This document shows positions 17,060 through 25,195 of a stretch of DNA of 38,340 nucleotides, in pieces. Within the stretch, counting starts at the first letter, position 1. Every line of letters begins with the position of its first letter. A model generated the notes under the pieces. It saw only the letters and a list, made by a program, of their open reading frames with translations. It had not been told where the DNA came from and ran no database searches. Source of the stretch: a virus. The DNA is taken from positions 1 to 38,340 of IMG/VR virus record IMGVR_UViG_3300048834_001320; one strand, given 5' to 3'. A program made the translations under genes and the position numbers.

Positions 17060-18551
17060 CGTCGGTGTCCCCCACCCCCGGAACCCCAGCCCCCGGATCA
17101 GCGGGAGCGGTACTCGCCGGTGCAGCTTCGGATTCGGTCAGGCCCAGCTCGCGCATCAGCGCCCTCTCCTTGGCGCGCTGGCGAAGCTCCGTCTCCCAGT
17201 CCCGGCCCTGCTTGGCGTACTCAACGGCGAGCGTGGTCGTGTTGCTCGACAGGCGTGTGGCCTGGGCCGTCGCTTCCTTGGCCGGGTCGACGTGCTCCAT
17301 CCCGTCCCAGAACCACTGGTGGTCCAGGTCATAGAACGGCGTCGCCCGCATCCACAGCGGCAGCAGATCGCTGACGAGGATTGCCTCGTCGAACCATGCC
17401 TTGAGGATGCGATCGAGCACGACCTCGGCGATGTTCGCCTGGTCGACGCGGATGGACTTGTGATACGTCTGGTGATCCAGACGACCCGAGGCGTAGTTGT
17501 AGCCCGACGAGTTGCCCGCCGCGACGTTGAACGGCATGTTCAGACAACGGGCGATCTCGGCCAGCACCGACTCGATGAACTGGACGTGATTGGTCGAAGG
17601 GTGCTCGGCCTTGATCTGGGCCGGCTTCCAGCCCTGCGGCAGGACCATGCCCATGCCGCGCTCCATCTCGAACACGTCCATCGGCTCGAGCGGATCGGCT
17701 TCACCGTTCGCCGGAGCGTCGGTGTAGATCGGCAACGCGAAATTGGCGGCGGTCTCGGCGGCGTTGAGCACGGCCAGGCGGTAGCGCCGCAGGTACGCGA
17801 ACATCGGCAGCGCCGGCGTCAGTTCGGGAATGCCCCGGCTCTGTCCCGGCCGATCGGTGCGGTACAGATGCACCATCGCCTCCGCGGGCACCCGGTCGTA
17901 CTCCTCGCCAACAGACCAGGCGTTCGTGTCGCCGGGGTGCTTCTTGAGGACGTGGTACTCGAGGGGATTCCCGAAGTCGTCGAACACGATGCCGTCGACG
18001 CCCGGGCCGCCATCGAGCCCGCCATGGCGCAACGCCAGGATTCCGGGGGTGGTGACCTGGTCGGGCTCAATGAGTTTGAGGTCCAGCTTGACCGCTGATT
18101 CCAGACGCGGGTTGCTCGTGAGAATGGCGAACGCCTCGCCCGACTCGCAGCGGGACATCCGCATCGTGCGGAGCTTCTCGGCGAGCCGCACGGAGCGAGC
18201 CCAGCGCATGAACTCACGCTCGATCCGCGTGTTGGCAGCGGCGTCGGGCGTGAGCAGTTGCAGGCGGGGGCCGGTGCCCACAGCGTCGTTTGCCAGCGTC
18301 AGCACGATGCCCCGGGCGTAAGAGTTGTTGGCGACCTCGTACCGCGCCCGGCTGCGCAGGATCGCCCGCACGTCCATCGACGCGGCGGCGTCAGGGCTCA
18401 GGCCGTCGGCGTTCGCCCAGTGCCGGCGGTTCTCGTCGTTAGTCGCAGCCGCGTCGAAGCGGGCGACCAGCAGCCGCTCGCGCGTGGCGCGGCGATCGCT
18501 CAGGCGATCCGCCTGGGGTTGGGGTCGGAATCTGCGGAGCAAGCTGAACAT
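17046..18551 (-). CDS. Portal protein (lambda gpB family)
   Basis: 501 aa, ATG at 18551 sharing a base with the gpW-like stop. It shows the lambda-type portal pattern: RAILRSRARYEVANNSYARGIV near the N-terminus, LLTPDAAANTRIEREFMRWA, then GIPELTPALPMFAYLRRYRLAVLNAAETAANFA and a C-terminal YHKSIRVDQANIAEVVLDRIL. It forms the dodecameric ring at one capsid vertex through which DNA is packaged. The place between gpW-like and protease-capsid genes is canonical. Confidence 0.92.
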   Translation of the reverse strand: MFSLLRRFRPQPQADRLSDRRATRERLLVARFDAAATNDENRRHWANADGLSPDAAASMDVRAILRSRARYEVANNSYARGIVLTLANDAVGTGPRLQLLTPDAAANTRIEREFMRWARSVRLAEKLRTMRMSRCESGEAFAILTSNPRLESAVKLDLKLIEPDQVTTPGILALRHGGLDGGPGVDGIVFDDFGNPLEYHVLKKHPGDTNAWSVGEEYDRVPAEAMVHLYRTDRPGQSRGIPELTPALPMFAYLRRYRLAVLNAAETAANFALPIYTDAPANGEADPLEPMDVFEMERGMGMVLPQGWKPAQIKAEHPSTNHVQFIESVLAEIARCLNMPFNVAAGNSSGYNYASGRLDHQTYHKSIRVDQANIAEVVLDRILKAWFDEAILVSDLLPLWMRATPFYDLDHQWFWDGMEHVDPAKEATAQATRLSSNTTTLAVEYAKQGRDWETELRQRAKERALMRELGLTESEAAPASTAPADPGAGVPGVGDTDDEDV

Positions 18552-18745
18552 CAGGATGCCCCCGGCGGCACGAGCTTGGTCGTGCGGATGCCCAGCCCCT
18601 TGCGGCTGGCGGTCATGGATTGGAGGTAACGGTCAGCGGCGATCTGATCGGGCAGCGGATGCTGCTCCATCTCGGCGCTATCGCCCTTGGCGCGCTTGGG
18701 CCCCTGGGCGTTCTCGCGGATGGTGTTGTTCAGCTCGTCGCCCAT
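18551..18745 (-). CDS. Small gpW-like head-tail joining protein
   Basis: 64 aa, ATG at 18745; a longer frame to 18778 runs into the terminator hairpin. It is polar and helical, with EMEQHPLPDQIAADRYLQSM in the centre and a basic C-terminus ending TTKLVPPGAS. A small protein of this type commonly precedes lambda-family portal genes. It is the first gene of the head operon after the intrinsic terminator, so a promoter or antitermination must act within about 40 nt or across the hairpins. Confidence 0.7.
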   Translation of the reverse strand: MGDELNNTIRENAQGPKRAKGDSAEMEQHPLPDQIAADRYLQSMTASRKGLGIRTTKLVPPGAS

Positions 18746-18772
18746 GACGCTTCGCGGGTCTGGGCGCGGCGC

Positions 18773-18812
18773 AAACAAAAAGGCCGCGCGAGTTCGGTAA
18801 CTCGCACGGCCT
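18773..18812 (-). terminator. Intrinsic terminator upstream of the head operon
   Basis: Inverted repeat 18781-18812 with arms AGGCCGNGCGAGTT and AACTCGCNCGGCCT, one mismatch and a 4-nt loop. On the minus strand it is followed by a run of six T. It would stop leftward transcription arriving from the terminase side, just 28 nt before the gpW-like start. Confidence 0.7.
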
Positions 18813-19158
18813 GGTCGTTCTGACGGGGCCGGTCAGCCTGCGGCACCACCCGCAGGCCGTCGTCTGGGATGTCGTCGGCCAAGATTATCGCCGATCAGCA
18901 GCGGATCAAGGGCGATGTTGCCTCAGATTGAAGATCGTTACGCATCTAGAACTACGGCCTACGCGCCAGCGAGGGCGCAATGGCGATGGGGACCAATGTT
19001 CATAAAGGGCCACTCAAGTTCGCCGCACAGGTCGCTTGTCCACAGCCGTTGGCGGCGGTACCCTTTTTCGCGTGTCCTGAAAAAGAGAGGTTCTACAGAG
19101 GAAGTTGAGGTACGGGAAGAACGCCGACTACGCACAGTCGTATGAGTGGAATAGGACG
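18813..19158. other. Intergenic region with two further hairpins and an inverted repeat
   Basis: No gene found. CTGAC/GTCAG (18820-18836) and GCCTGCGG/CCGCAGGC (18836-18857) add two hairpins directly behind the terminator. CTTTTTC/GAAAAAG (19063-19085) is an inverted repeat about 75 nt before the cold-shock gene and may be an operator or part of its promoter region. No promoter could be assigned with confidence. The base composition becomes less GC-rich from about 18900 on. Confidence 0.5.
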
Positions 19159-20376
19159 ATGACGCAACATAACGAGTCGCGGAACGAACGGAAGTCAGGG
19201 GTAGTCCTCAGGGTACTCGGGGAGTACGGGTTTTTGTCCTGTGACGACATGCCTGATCGGGACATCTACTTCAGAACCTCGTGGTTCCGTGAGAACCCAC
19301 CCCTTAAGGAAAACGACCGCGTGACGTATGAGTTACGCGTCTACGGTGACAATCACCAGGCCACCGAGATTGAGCGTGTTGGCGAGCCGTCAGTAAAGGC
19401 ACAGCCAAGAGCGAAGGGCACACATGAGGCACCGAAGAGTGGCCATCTGTTTAATTGGGCATATGTCGGGTACATGCCAAGTGTGCTCTCCAAACTGAAG
19501 GGCCTTGCATTGAAAGAAGACTGGGAGTTCAAGAATGCACCCCAGAACCCAGATCGTCCATATCCGATCTTGCGCAGCTATCTGATGCACACCTTTGGTC
19601 GCCTGGTGTTGGAAAAGAAGGTGATGGTGAATTCGGAAGCCGGCTTCGCAGCCTTCAACACCGGCCTCGTTGACCCCCGCTACGAAAGCATCTACGCCAT
19701 CTTCGTGCCGAACAGCAGTCCGCGTACGCCGTGGCAACTCGTAAACTTCTGCATCGCTGGCGAAGGTCGAGACGGACAATCACTTGTCCGCCACTTCAAT
19801 CCACTACCGGAAGCAGCGCACTACTTCGACAGTCCTGTGAATCTGCTCTATGACATCAAATCCAGCAAGCCCGAACTGGATTGGAAGCATGTCGTTATCG
19901 AACGCATTGAAAGATATCCAGCTTCATTTGTCGAGGACCATTGGCCGCCCGGTTTTGAGCGACGTGATACCCAGAGTATGACCCATGACGAGAAGAAGCG
20001 GTACTTCTCCGATTTGGGTGGCGCTATCGAGGCAGATACTCGGACCTACCGGCGCATCATCAGCCGAGTCAAGGATGCAATTGATCTCTCTATCAAACGA
20101 GTTGCCTGGAACTTCAAGACGGCCATCCCAACGTACTATCCTCCAGTGCGAAAGCTGCAACTCCTTCTGCCTATCTGCTTGGTCACTGACGAAACGGTGG
20201 ACCTCGCGCTCGCAGTTGAGAAGACACCCGTCGGAAGTTATCTCGGACACACTGTCTTACCGCTTGACTGGGCGTACAACAACGCCAGATTGGTCTGTCG
20301 ACCTGACAGCGACTGGCTGTCCCCGAAAGAAATTACGACGAGTCAGGAGGAAGATGACGATTTGCCCCAACAATGA
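19159..20376 (+). CDS. Cold-shock-like domain plus DUF3825 protein (phage cargo)
   Basis: 405 aa, ATG at 19159 with AGGA just upstream; a TTG at 19105 is possible but poorly supported. Residues about 12-75 form a cold-shock-like OB fold for RNA or ssDNA binding (KSGVVLRVLGEYGFLS, DIYFRTSWF, DRVTYELRVYGDNHQATEI). From about 90 to 390 the sequence matches the DUF3825 pattern (SKLKGLALKEDW, YLMHTFGRLVLE, AAFNTGL, YAIFVPN, WQLVNF). The function of DUF3825 is unknown. It is transcribed opposite to the flanking phage operons and its GC is lower than theirs, so it looks like a horizontally gained moron expressed in the lysogen. A role in RNA-level stress or anti-phage response is plausible but unproven. 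Confidence 0.8.
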   Translation: MTQHNESRNERKSGVVLRVLGEYGFLSCDDMPDRDIYFRTSWFRENPPLKENDRVTYELRVYGDNHQATEIERVGEPSVKAQPRAKGTHEAPKSGHLFNWAYVGYMPSVLSKLKGLALKEDWEFKNAPQNPDRPYPILRSYLMHTFGRLVLEKKVMVNSEAGFAAFNTGLVDPRYESIYAIFVPNSSPRTPWQLVNFCIAGEGRDGQSLVRHFNPLPEAAHYFDSPVNLLYDIKSSKPELDWKHVVIERIERYPASFVEDHWPPGFERRDTQSMTHDEKKRYFSDLGGAIEADTRTYRRIISRVKDAIDLSIKRVAWNFKTAIPTYYPPVRKLQLLLPICLVTDETVDLALAVEKTPVGSYLGHTVLPLDWAYNNARLVCRPDSDWLSPKEITTSQEEDDDLPQQ

Positions 20377-20547
20377 ACTCCTTGCACCGGGCGAGCAATC
20401 ACGCCGAGTCAAACGGACTTCGGAGCAGTGGAGGCGGGATACCGCCGATTTTCGTTGACTGGGGACGCCCGCGACTAGACAATCACTTGAGTTGGAAAGG
20501 ACGAGCGACAGGCACATTAGGCCGCACCTCGGAAAAGGAGAAATGCC

Positions 20548-21081
20548 GTGGGAAACAACAAGGAGCACTACCACAACAAGGGCCAGTCCGACGCATCTGA
20601 CAACAAGTATGAGCCGCCTCATGGCATTATAGACGACCTCACTACGTGGTCAGATTGGCGCACGAAGAAGCACCGCGAGGAAAACGAATCTTATAACGAA
20701 GGTTGGAGCCATACCGACGACCAGAAGAGCGACAGTAGTGGATGTTTCCTGACCACCGCATGTGTTGAACACGCAGGACTACCAGACGACTGTGAAGAGC
20801 TTGTATCCATGCGTCGCTTCAGAGACGAGTACCTCGTGAACCTGCCTGGCGGTGCGGCGGTACTTGACGAGTATTACTGTCTCGCGCCTCGCATCATAAT
20901 GAGTATCAAGTCAAAGGGAGATGCTGCGTGGGTCTTTGACAAAATGCTCTCTGATCTACGTGATGCGATCAGCCTGATTAAAGCAGGCCGACAGGCGGAA
21001 GCGCTTGAGTTCTGCCGTCAACGTTTTGAAGCGCTGAAGAAGACGCATCTGGAAACTACTGACGGGCGACTCTCGTCATGA
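20548..21081 (+). CDS. CFI-box domain protein (phage cargo)
   Basis: 177 aa, starting at the GTG of 20548 with AAGGAGA 7 nt upstream. An ATG five bases earlier is in another frame and soon stops. The N-terminal half is hydrophilic and probably disordered (GNNKEHYHNKGQSDASDNKY). Around residue 65 comes the CFI-box pattern SGCFLTTACVEHAGLPDDCEE, then MRRFRDEYL and EYYCLAPRIIMSI, and a helical end. The domain is widespread but its biochemistry is unknown to me. It lies 171 nt after the DUF3825 gene on the same strand with the same atypical composition, so the two are a likely operon. Confidence 0.75.
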   Translation: MGNNKEHYHNKGQSDASDNKYEPPHGIIDDLTTWSDWRTKKHREENESYNEGWSHTDDQKSDSSGCFLTTACVEHAGLPDDCEELVSMRRFRDEYLVNLPGGAAVLDEYYCLAPRIIMSIKSKGDAAWVFDKMLSDLRDAISLIKAGRQAEALEFCRQRFEALKKTHLETTDGRLSS

Positions 21082-21130
21082 GGGGTTGGAATGCTGCTTT
21101 CATGGGTGGCTAACAACGGAGTCGAGTACG

Positions 21131-21343
21131 TTAGCTTTCCCACGTCGTCATGCGCCTTCCACAATGTCTGCATTCCCGCCGGCGCATGATTTTCCCTCCG
21201 AGTTTGGCGCGGGTGTAAAGAACCCGGAAGAACCGACAACCACAGTTCCGACAGACGATGCCGCGCTGCTCGTCCAGTGACGGCGACGGTTCCGGCGAAC
21301 CTGGCAGTGATGAATATGGCGCTTTGGCACCCGGGTCAGGCAT
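21131..21343 (-). CDS. NrdR-like zinc-ribbon protein
   Basis: 70 aa, ATG at 21343, 8 nt inside the end of the large terminase gene; a longer frame to 21460 lies within terminase. After a Pro/Ser-rich N-terminus it has a four-cysteine zinc ribbon, CRNC...CRHC, with FRVLYTRAK and RRRECRHCGRRMTTWE, closely like the zinc ribbon of NrdR but without the ATP-cone domain. It may bind DNA as a late-gene regulator or packaging factor. It is the last gene of the terminase block. Confidence 0.75.
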   Translation of the reverse strand: MPDPGAKAPYSSLPGSPEPSPSLDEQRGIVCRNCGCRFFRVLYTRAKLGGKIMRRRECRHCGRRMTTWES

Positions 21344-23627
21344 GCTTGGCCCTCCGCTGCTGAAGGTCCGACAGCCGAACACGCGGGCGCTGGGGGCGGT
21401 CGGACGCTTCAATGCCCAGCCGCACACCGCACATCGAGGCGGCAACAGCACAGCCCACAACGCAGTCGAACCAGTGGTTGTCGGGACGCGACGGACGCGG
21501 CGTCCATTCCTGCACGACGCGGCCCTGCCCCTCGGTGCGGACCCATGTCTCGCTGCCGGCGATGTGGTCGGCGAACAGGCGGTGCTCGCTCTCCGTCTTG
21601 CCGAAGAGCGTCAAGGCACCGCGATCGCCGGGCGCTTCGGCCAAGCGGGCATGCACAAACGTCTTCCAGTAGTTGGTGTCGTACTGCACATGCGGGAACT
21701 CGCTCGTCCGGCTGACGTTGGGCACGTACCAGTTGTGGCCGTGGCGCTCACCAGGCTTGCGGCGGTAGGTGGACATGGGCCGGTTGCCGGCGCGGATGCC
21801 CACGCCCTTGGACGGCATGGCCACGGACCCTGGCGTCTTGTGGCAGACGTTGGCCACGACGCCCGGCAGGTAGCCCGAGTCGATCAGGCACCGCTCGATG
21901 TGCATCGCGCCAGAGTTTGGCCGCTGCCATGCCCGGGACAGGTACTCCGTGGCAAGGGCCTCGATCCCGGCCTGCACCGCACCCTCCACCCCCGGAACCG
22001 TGGCCCCCGCGCGAGCCTCAATCATCGTCCGCGTCGCGTCGCGCAGCGTGAAGAACCGTCGCTTCTGGTCCGGGAAGGTGCCGTAGTCGATCACGTAGCC
22101 GGTGAAGTCCGGCTCCCAGGCGCACACGACGTAGAACAGCAGCTTGTCATGCACGTCGATGAACATCGTCAGGCAGGTCGCGGCCTGCGGCACCTGGTGT
22201 CGTGGGCGGCCGTTGAACCGGGCGGCGACCTGGTCGGGCGTGAGCACATCCTCATCGGCCTGATCGGTGAGCGGCTCGTTCTGGTACTCCGCAAAGAAGG
22301 CTTCCTCATCGCGGAGCTTCAGGTTCATCGCGTGCTGGATCGCGGACTGCTCGTCGTCGTTGTAGCGATCCGGCCAGGCCACGATGGTGCCGGCGTCCAT
22401 TTGCTCCCGGTGCTCACGGTAGAAGTCGGTGGCGCGCTTGCCGCCGTCGCCCTCGCGCAAGCCCTCGGCCCGCAGTTCGGCGTACCGATCCCACAGCTTC
22501 TCGCTCTCCGGGGCGGACGGGAACGCGTAGACCATCTTGGTGCATTCGCCTTGCCACTCGGGGTTCTTCTCCCGGTCGAGAATCTGGTCAGCCAGGTCGT
22601 CGTGGTAGATCTTCGTGCAGGTCATGAACCCCGCGATCTTCACGTCGGGGCCCGCCATGCCCAGCACGTCGCCGTTGAGGATGGCCATGCGGTGCTTGGT
22701 CTGGGTCGGTGACGCCGCCGATTGGCGAGTCTGCGGATCGTCCAGAATGACCAGCGACGGACGAATGATCGTGCCGTCCATCTTCGTGTGCTGCTGCCCG
22801 CGGATGTTGGAGTCCAGGCCGGCAACGGTGATGATCGATCCGGCCGAAGGCGAGCCGGGGATCGTGGGCATCACCAGCTTGTCGGCCGACCATGTGATGA
22901 ACGTCGGCTCGCCGTCGCAGAGCTGGCCGATCTGCTTGCGGGCGTTGTTCTCCAGCTTGCGGATCGGGTAGATCGCCTCGGGAAAATCCTCCAGCAGCAG
23001 CGTGTTGCCGAGCATGTCGCGCTTGACCGCTTCGAGCACCATCTTCGCCTGGTCCTCGGCGCTGCCGATCAGGCAGACATATTCGCGGTAGCCGTAGAGC
23101 ACTGCCCACAGGGCTGCCATCCGCGCCAGCGTGGTCTTGCCGCTGCCGCGCGGCATGGCGAAGGCGAACAGCCCGCCGTCGATCACCGCCCGCTCGATCT
23201 TCTCGAGGATGCGCAGGTGGTCGTCAGACCACTTGAGATGGAACGCCTGCGGGAAGTAGGTCTCGCAAAACCCCCGGAACGAGTCCTCGCAACGCCGACG
23301 GCGCTGCGGGTCCACGACCTCCGGGATGGGTGCGATGTCGCGGCCTTGCCGTGAGCGTGCGAGTTGCCGCTCCAGGTCTCGGCGCAGCTTCTCCTCGTAG
23401 CCGACGGTCGCGGTCTTCGGCTCGATGCGCTTCTGCGCCAGCCACGCCACGTACTTGACGAGGTTCACGCGCCGGGCGTTGTCGCCGGCAGTGATGCGCA
23501 GGCCCGCCTCGTTCATTTGGCGGTTGATCTTGCCCGCGTTGACCACCACGCCCAGATGCGTGGAGTTCAGCAAGCGCACCAACTGAGTCGGCGTGAGGCT
23601 CTGGATGTCAATCGTTCCGTGCGCCAA
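21336..23627 (-). CDS. Terminase large subunit
   Basis: I chose the TTG at 23627 (763 aa) because AGGAGG lies 9 nt upstream; a GTG at 23648 would add 7 residues without a ribosome-binding site. Residues about 10-65 are a small helical domain like the one in the preceding gene. The ATPase follows, with Walker A PRGSGKTT near 160-167 and Walker B SLVILDDP near 290. The nuclease domain begins near residue 475 with TMFIDVHDK. It cuts and pumps DNA into the capsid through the portal. It is longer than most terminases because of the N-terminal extension. Confidence 0.9.
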   Translation of the reverse strand: MAHGTIDIQSLTPTQLVRLLNSTHLGVVVNAGKINRQMNEAGLRITAGDNARRVNLVKYVAWLAQKRIEPKTATVGYEEKLRRDLERQLARSRQGRDIAPIPEVVDPQRRRRCEDSFRGFCETYFPQAFHLKWSDDHLRILEKIERAVIDGGLFAFAMPRGSGKTTLARMAALWAVLYGYREYVCLIGSAEDQAKMVLEAVKRDMLGNTLLLEDFPEAIYPIRKLENNARKQIGQLCDGEPTFITWSADKLVMPTIPGSPSAGSIITVAGLDSNIRGQQHTKMDGTIIRPSLVILDDPQTRQSAASPTQTKHRMAILNGDVLGMAGPDVKIAGFMTCTKIYHDDLADQILDREKNPEWQGECTKMVYAFPSAPESEKLWDRYAELRAEGLREGDGGKRATDFYREHREQMDAGTIVAWPDRYNDDEQSAIQHAMNLKLRDEEAFFAEYQNEPLTDQADEDVLTPDQVAARFNGRPRHQVPQAATCLTMFIDVHDKLLFYVVCAWEPDFTGYVIDYGTFPDQKRRFFTLRDATRTMIEARAGATVPGVEGAVQAGIEALATEYLSRAWQRPNSGAMHIERCLIDSGYLPGVVANVCHKTPGSVAMPSKGVGIRAGNRPMSTYRRKPGERHGHNWYVPNVSRTSEFPHVQYDTNYWKTFVHARLAEAPGDRGALTLFGKTESEHRLFADHIAGSETWVRTEGQGRVVQEWTPRPSRPDNHWFDCVVGCAVAASMCGVRLGIEASDRPQRPRVRLSDLQQRRAKHA

Positions 23628-23880
23628 CGTCGGCGTCCTCCTGTTCACGGAGAGGTGCGTTCAGCCAGGCGGCGTAGTGCACGAGGTGGAGCCGACCACC
23701 GGGCCCCACGGGTGCGCCGGCATCGACATCCGCCTGGACCTGCTCGGGCGTCACGCGCCGTCCGCCTGCCGCCGACAGCAGCCGGGCCATCTCCTCAACG
23801 GAAAGAGACGCCGGATTGATCGCTGGGCCGACCCCGGCATGGCCGGTTGGCGAAGAAATCTGGCGTGGGTCTTCAGGCAT
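23608..23880 (-). CDS. Putative terminase small subunit
   Basis: 90 aa, ATG at 23880; a TTG at 23895 would add five residues. The central part (EEMARLLSAAGGRRVTPEQV ... GGRLHLVHYAAWL) matches the N-terminal domain of the following large terminase (LVRLLNST ... RRVNLVKYVAWL), so both carry the same small helical module. Position before the large subunit and the overlap of 20 nt favour a small-terminase or DNA-recognition role. No named family is recognised. Confidence 0.6.
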   Translation of the reverse strand: MPEDPRQISSPTGHAGVGPAINPASLSVEEMARLLSAAGGRRVTPEQVQADVDAGAPVGPGGRLHLVHYAAWLNAPLREQEDADVGARND

Positions 23881-24013
23881 GTTTCCAAGCTCCAAGGGGG
23901 TCGCCAGTTACGGCCTCGGGAAAGTTGCCCACATGCGGCCAGATCGCCTTGATGTTCATGCCCGGTTCCGGCTCAATGTGCATGTAACGCAGGCATCCAA
24001 AAGGAGATACGAG

Positions 24014-24223
24014 ATGGCGACGACCAAGACCTACGCGAGCCAGAACCTGAAGCCCGGGACCCTGGTGGTGTCCAAGACCGACGGCGAGCCGGGCCGGGTG
24101 GTGGAGATCAGCACCTTCCGCCGCAACGGTACCGCCGCCTGGAGCTACCTGGTCGAAACCGTCACCGGCCAGGAGGTCTGGCACGCCGGCGACCTGTTCG
24201 TACCCGCCGCCGAACAGGCCTGA
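24014..24223 (+). CDS. Small phage protein, unknown function
   Basis: 69 aa, ATG at 24014 with AAGGAG 7 nt upstream. The upstream in-frame extension is antisense to the terminase region and is not supported. It looks like a small beta-barrel (LKPGTLVVSKTDGEPGRVVEIST, VTGQEVWHAGDLFVPA), KOW/SH3-like in appearance. First of five plus-strand genes. A divergent promoter region of about 130 nt separates it from the terminase genes. Confidence 0.65.
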   Translation: MATTKTYASQNLKPGTLVVSKTDGEPGRVVEISTFRRNGTAAWSYLVETVTGQEVWHAGDLFVPAAEQA

Positions 24224-24253
24224 ACCGCACGCACCGCGCTCAAGGAGAACGCC

Positions 24254-24577
24254 ATGAGCAGCCCGAAGCCCACAGCCAAGACCACCGGCGAGACGCTCGC
24301 CGAGATCGCCAGGAAGCACCTGTTCATCGAAACGCTCGAGACGCAGCGGGCCGACCGCCTCGACTTCCACGACGTGTCGGTCTGGGGCGTGTGCGACGCC
24401 TTGACCGCCGCCTTCAACGCGGGCCAGGACCACGCCGAGCGCCGAGCCGCCAAGCGCAGCGCCGCCATGGACGAGGTGCTCGACGCCGCCACCACGCTGC
24501 TCGACGCCCATGACAACCAGATGGTCACCAGCGCCGAGTGGCGACGCCTGCGCCGCGCCATCAAGGCCGCACGCTGA
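24254..24577 (+). CDS. DUF6900 domain protein
   Basis: 107 aa, ATG at 24254 with AAGGAG upstream. The N-terminal half matches the DUF6900 pattern (LAEIARKHLFIETLETQ, DRLDFHDVSVWGVCDALTAAF). The rest is a charged helix. Function unknown; such proteins occur in phages and mobile elements. Its stop codon is part of a 16-nt repeat that recurs after the terminal codon of the previous gene. Confidence 0.75.
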   Translation: MSSPKPTAKTTGETLAEIARKHLFIETLETQRADRLDFHDVSVWGVCDALTAAFNAGQDHAERRAAKRSAAMDEVLDAATTLLDAHDNQMVTSAEWRRLRRAIKAAR

Positions 24578-24607
24578 ACCGCACGCACCACCAGCAAGGA
24601 GCACACC

Positions 24608-24889
24608 ATGCAGACCAAGCGCATCGAGATCGAAGGCCAGGCCGGCACGCTCACCATCGAGCGCGAGAGCCGCAACGGCGAGCGGAGCAAGACCATCCGC
24701 ATCGACAGCATCATCCGCAACCCCAAGCGCGACCAGCTCGCATGGAAGACTTGGGAGATCGAGGCCCGCAGCGACGACACCACGATCATCGACCTGGCGG
24801 AAGTCCTCCACCAGCGCACCGAAGGCTTTCGCGGAACGAACAGCGATATCCACGCCTACGCCCAGGAACTCTACCGCTTCACCGAGTAG
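24608..24889 (+). CDS. Hypothetical phage protein
   Basis: 93 aa, ATG at 24608 with AAGGAG upstream. The N-terminal half is beta-strand-like (KRIEIEGQAGTLTIERES) and the C-terminal half helical. I see no membrane segment or known motif. It is the third gene of the plus-strand set. Confidence 0.6.
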   Translation: MQTKRIEIEGQAGTLTIERESRNGERSKTIRIDSIIRNPKRDQLAWKTWEIEARSDDTTIIDLAEVLHQRTEGFRGTNSDIHAYAQELYRFTE

Positions 24890-24919
24890 CGCCGGGCCAC
24901 CATCTACAGGAGATCGACC

Positions 24920-25159
24920 ATGGCCAGCACGCCAACCGCCAGTGACCAGTACGACCAGCACTGCCAGGACATCGCCCGCGTCATGGACTGGATCGAACTG
25001 GAACTCGACAAGCACAAGGCAAACGCCAAGGCGAACCCCAAGGACTGGGGCTATCCCGGCGACCTGGGGCACGTCCGGGAGAAACTGATCGAGACGCTGG
25101 CCTTCCTGTCCAACCGTGAGCCGCAAGACATCGAAAACCTGCTCAGCGAGTGTCGCTGA
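24920..25159 (+). CDS. Small helical phage protein
   Basis: 79 aa, ATG at 24920 with AGGAG upstream. It is an acidic, helical protein (YDQHCQDIARVMDWIELELD, LGHVREKLIETLAFL). No family recognised; similar short helical proteins are common in phage early regions. Fourth in the plus-strand set. Confidence 0.6.
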   Translation: MASTPTASDQYDQHCQDIARVMDWIELELDKHKANAKANPKDWGYPGDLGHVREKLIETLAFLSNREPQDIENLLSECR

Positions 25160-25195
25160 GCGATTCTGTTTCACCCTCCAACCAGGAGAACCGTG

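Noticed and set aside
21109-21135. GCTAAC/GTTAGC inverted repeat as a bidirectional terminator between converging genes
   Set aside because: The stem is 6 bp with a 15-nt loop and only three T on one side, which is too weak to call.
23916-24013. Divergent promoter between terminase and the plus-strand cluster
   Set aside because: TTGATG and nearby AT-containing hexamers do not give a convincing -35/-10 pair. A promoter is expected but cannot be placed.
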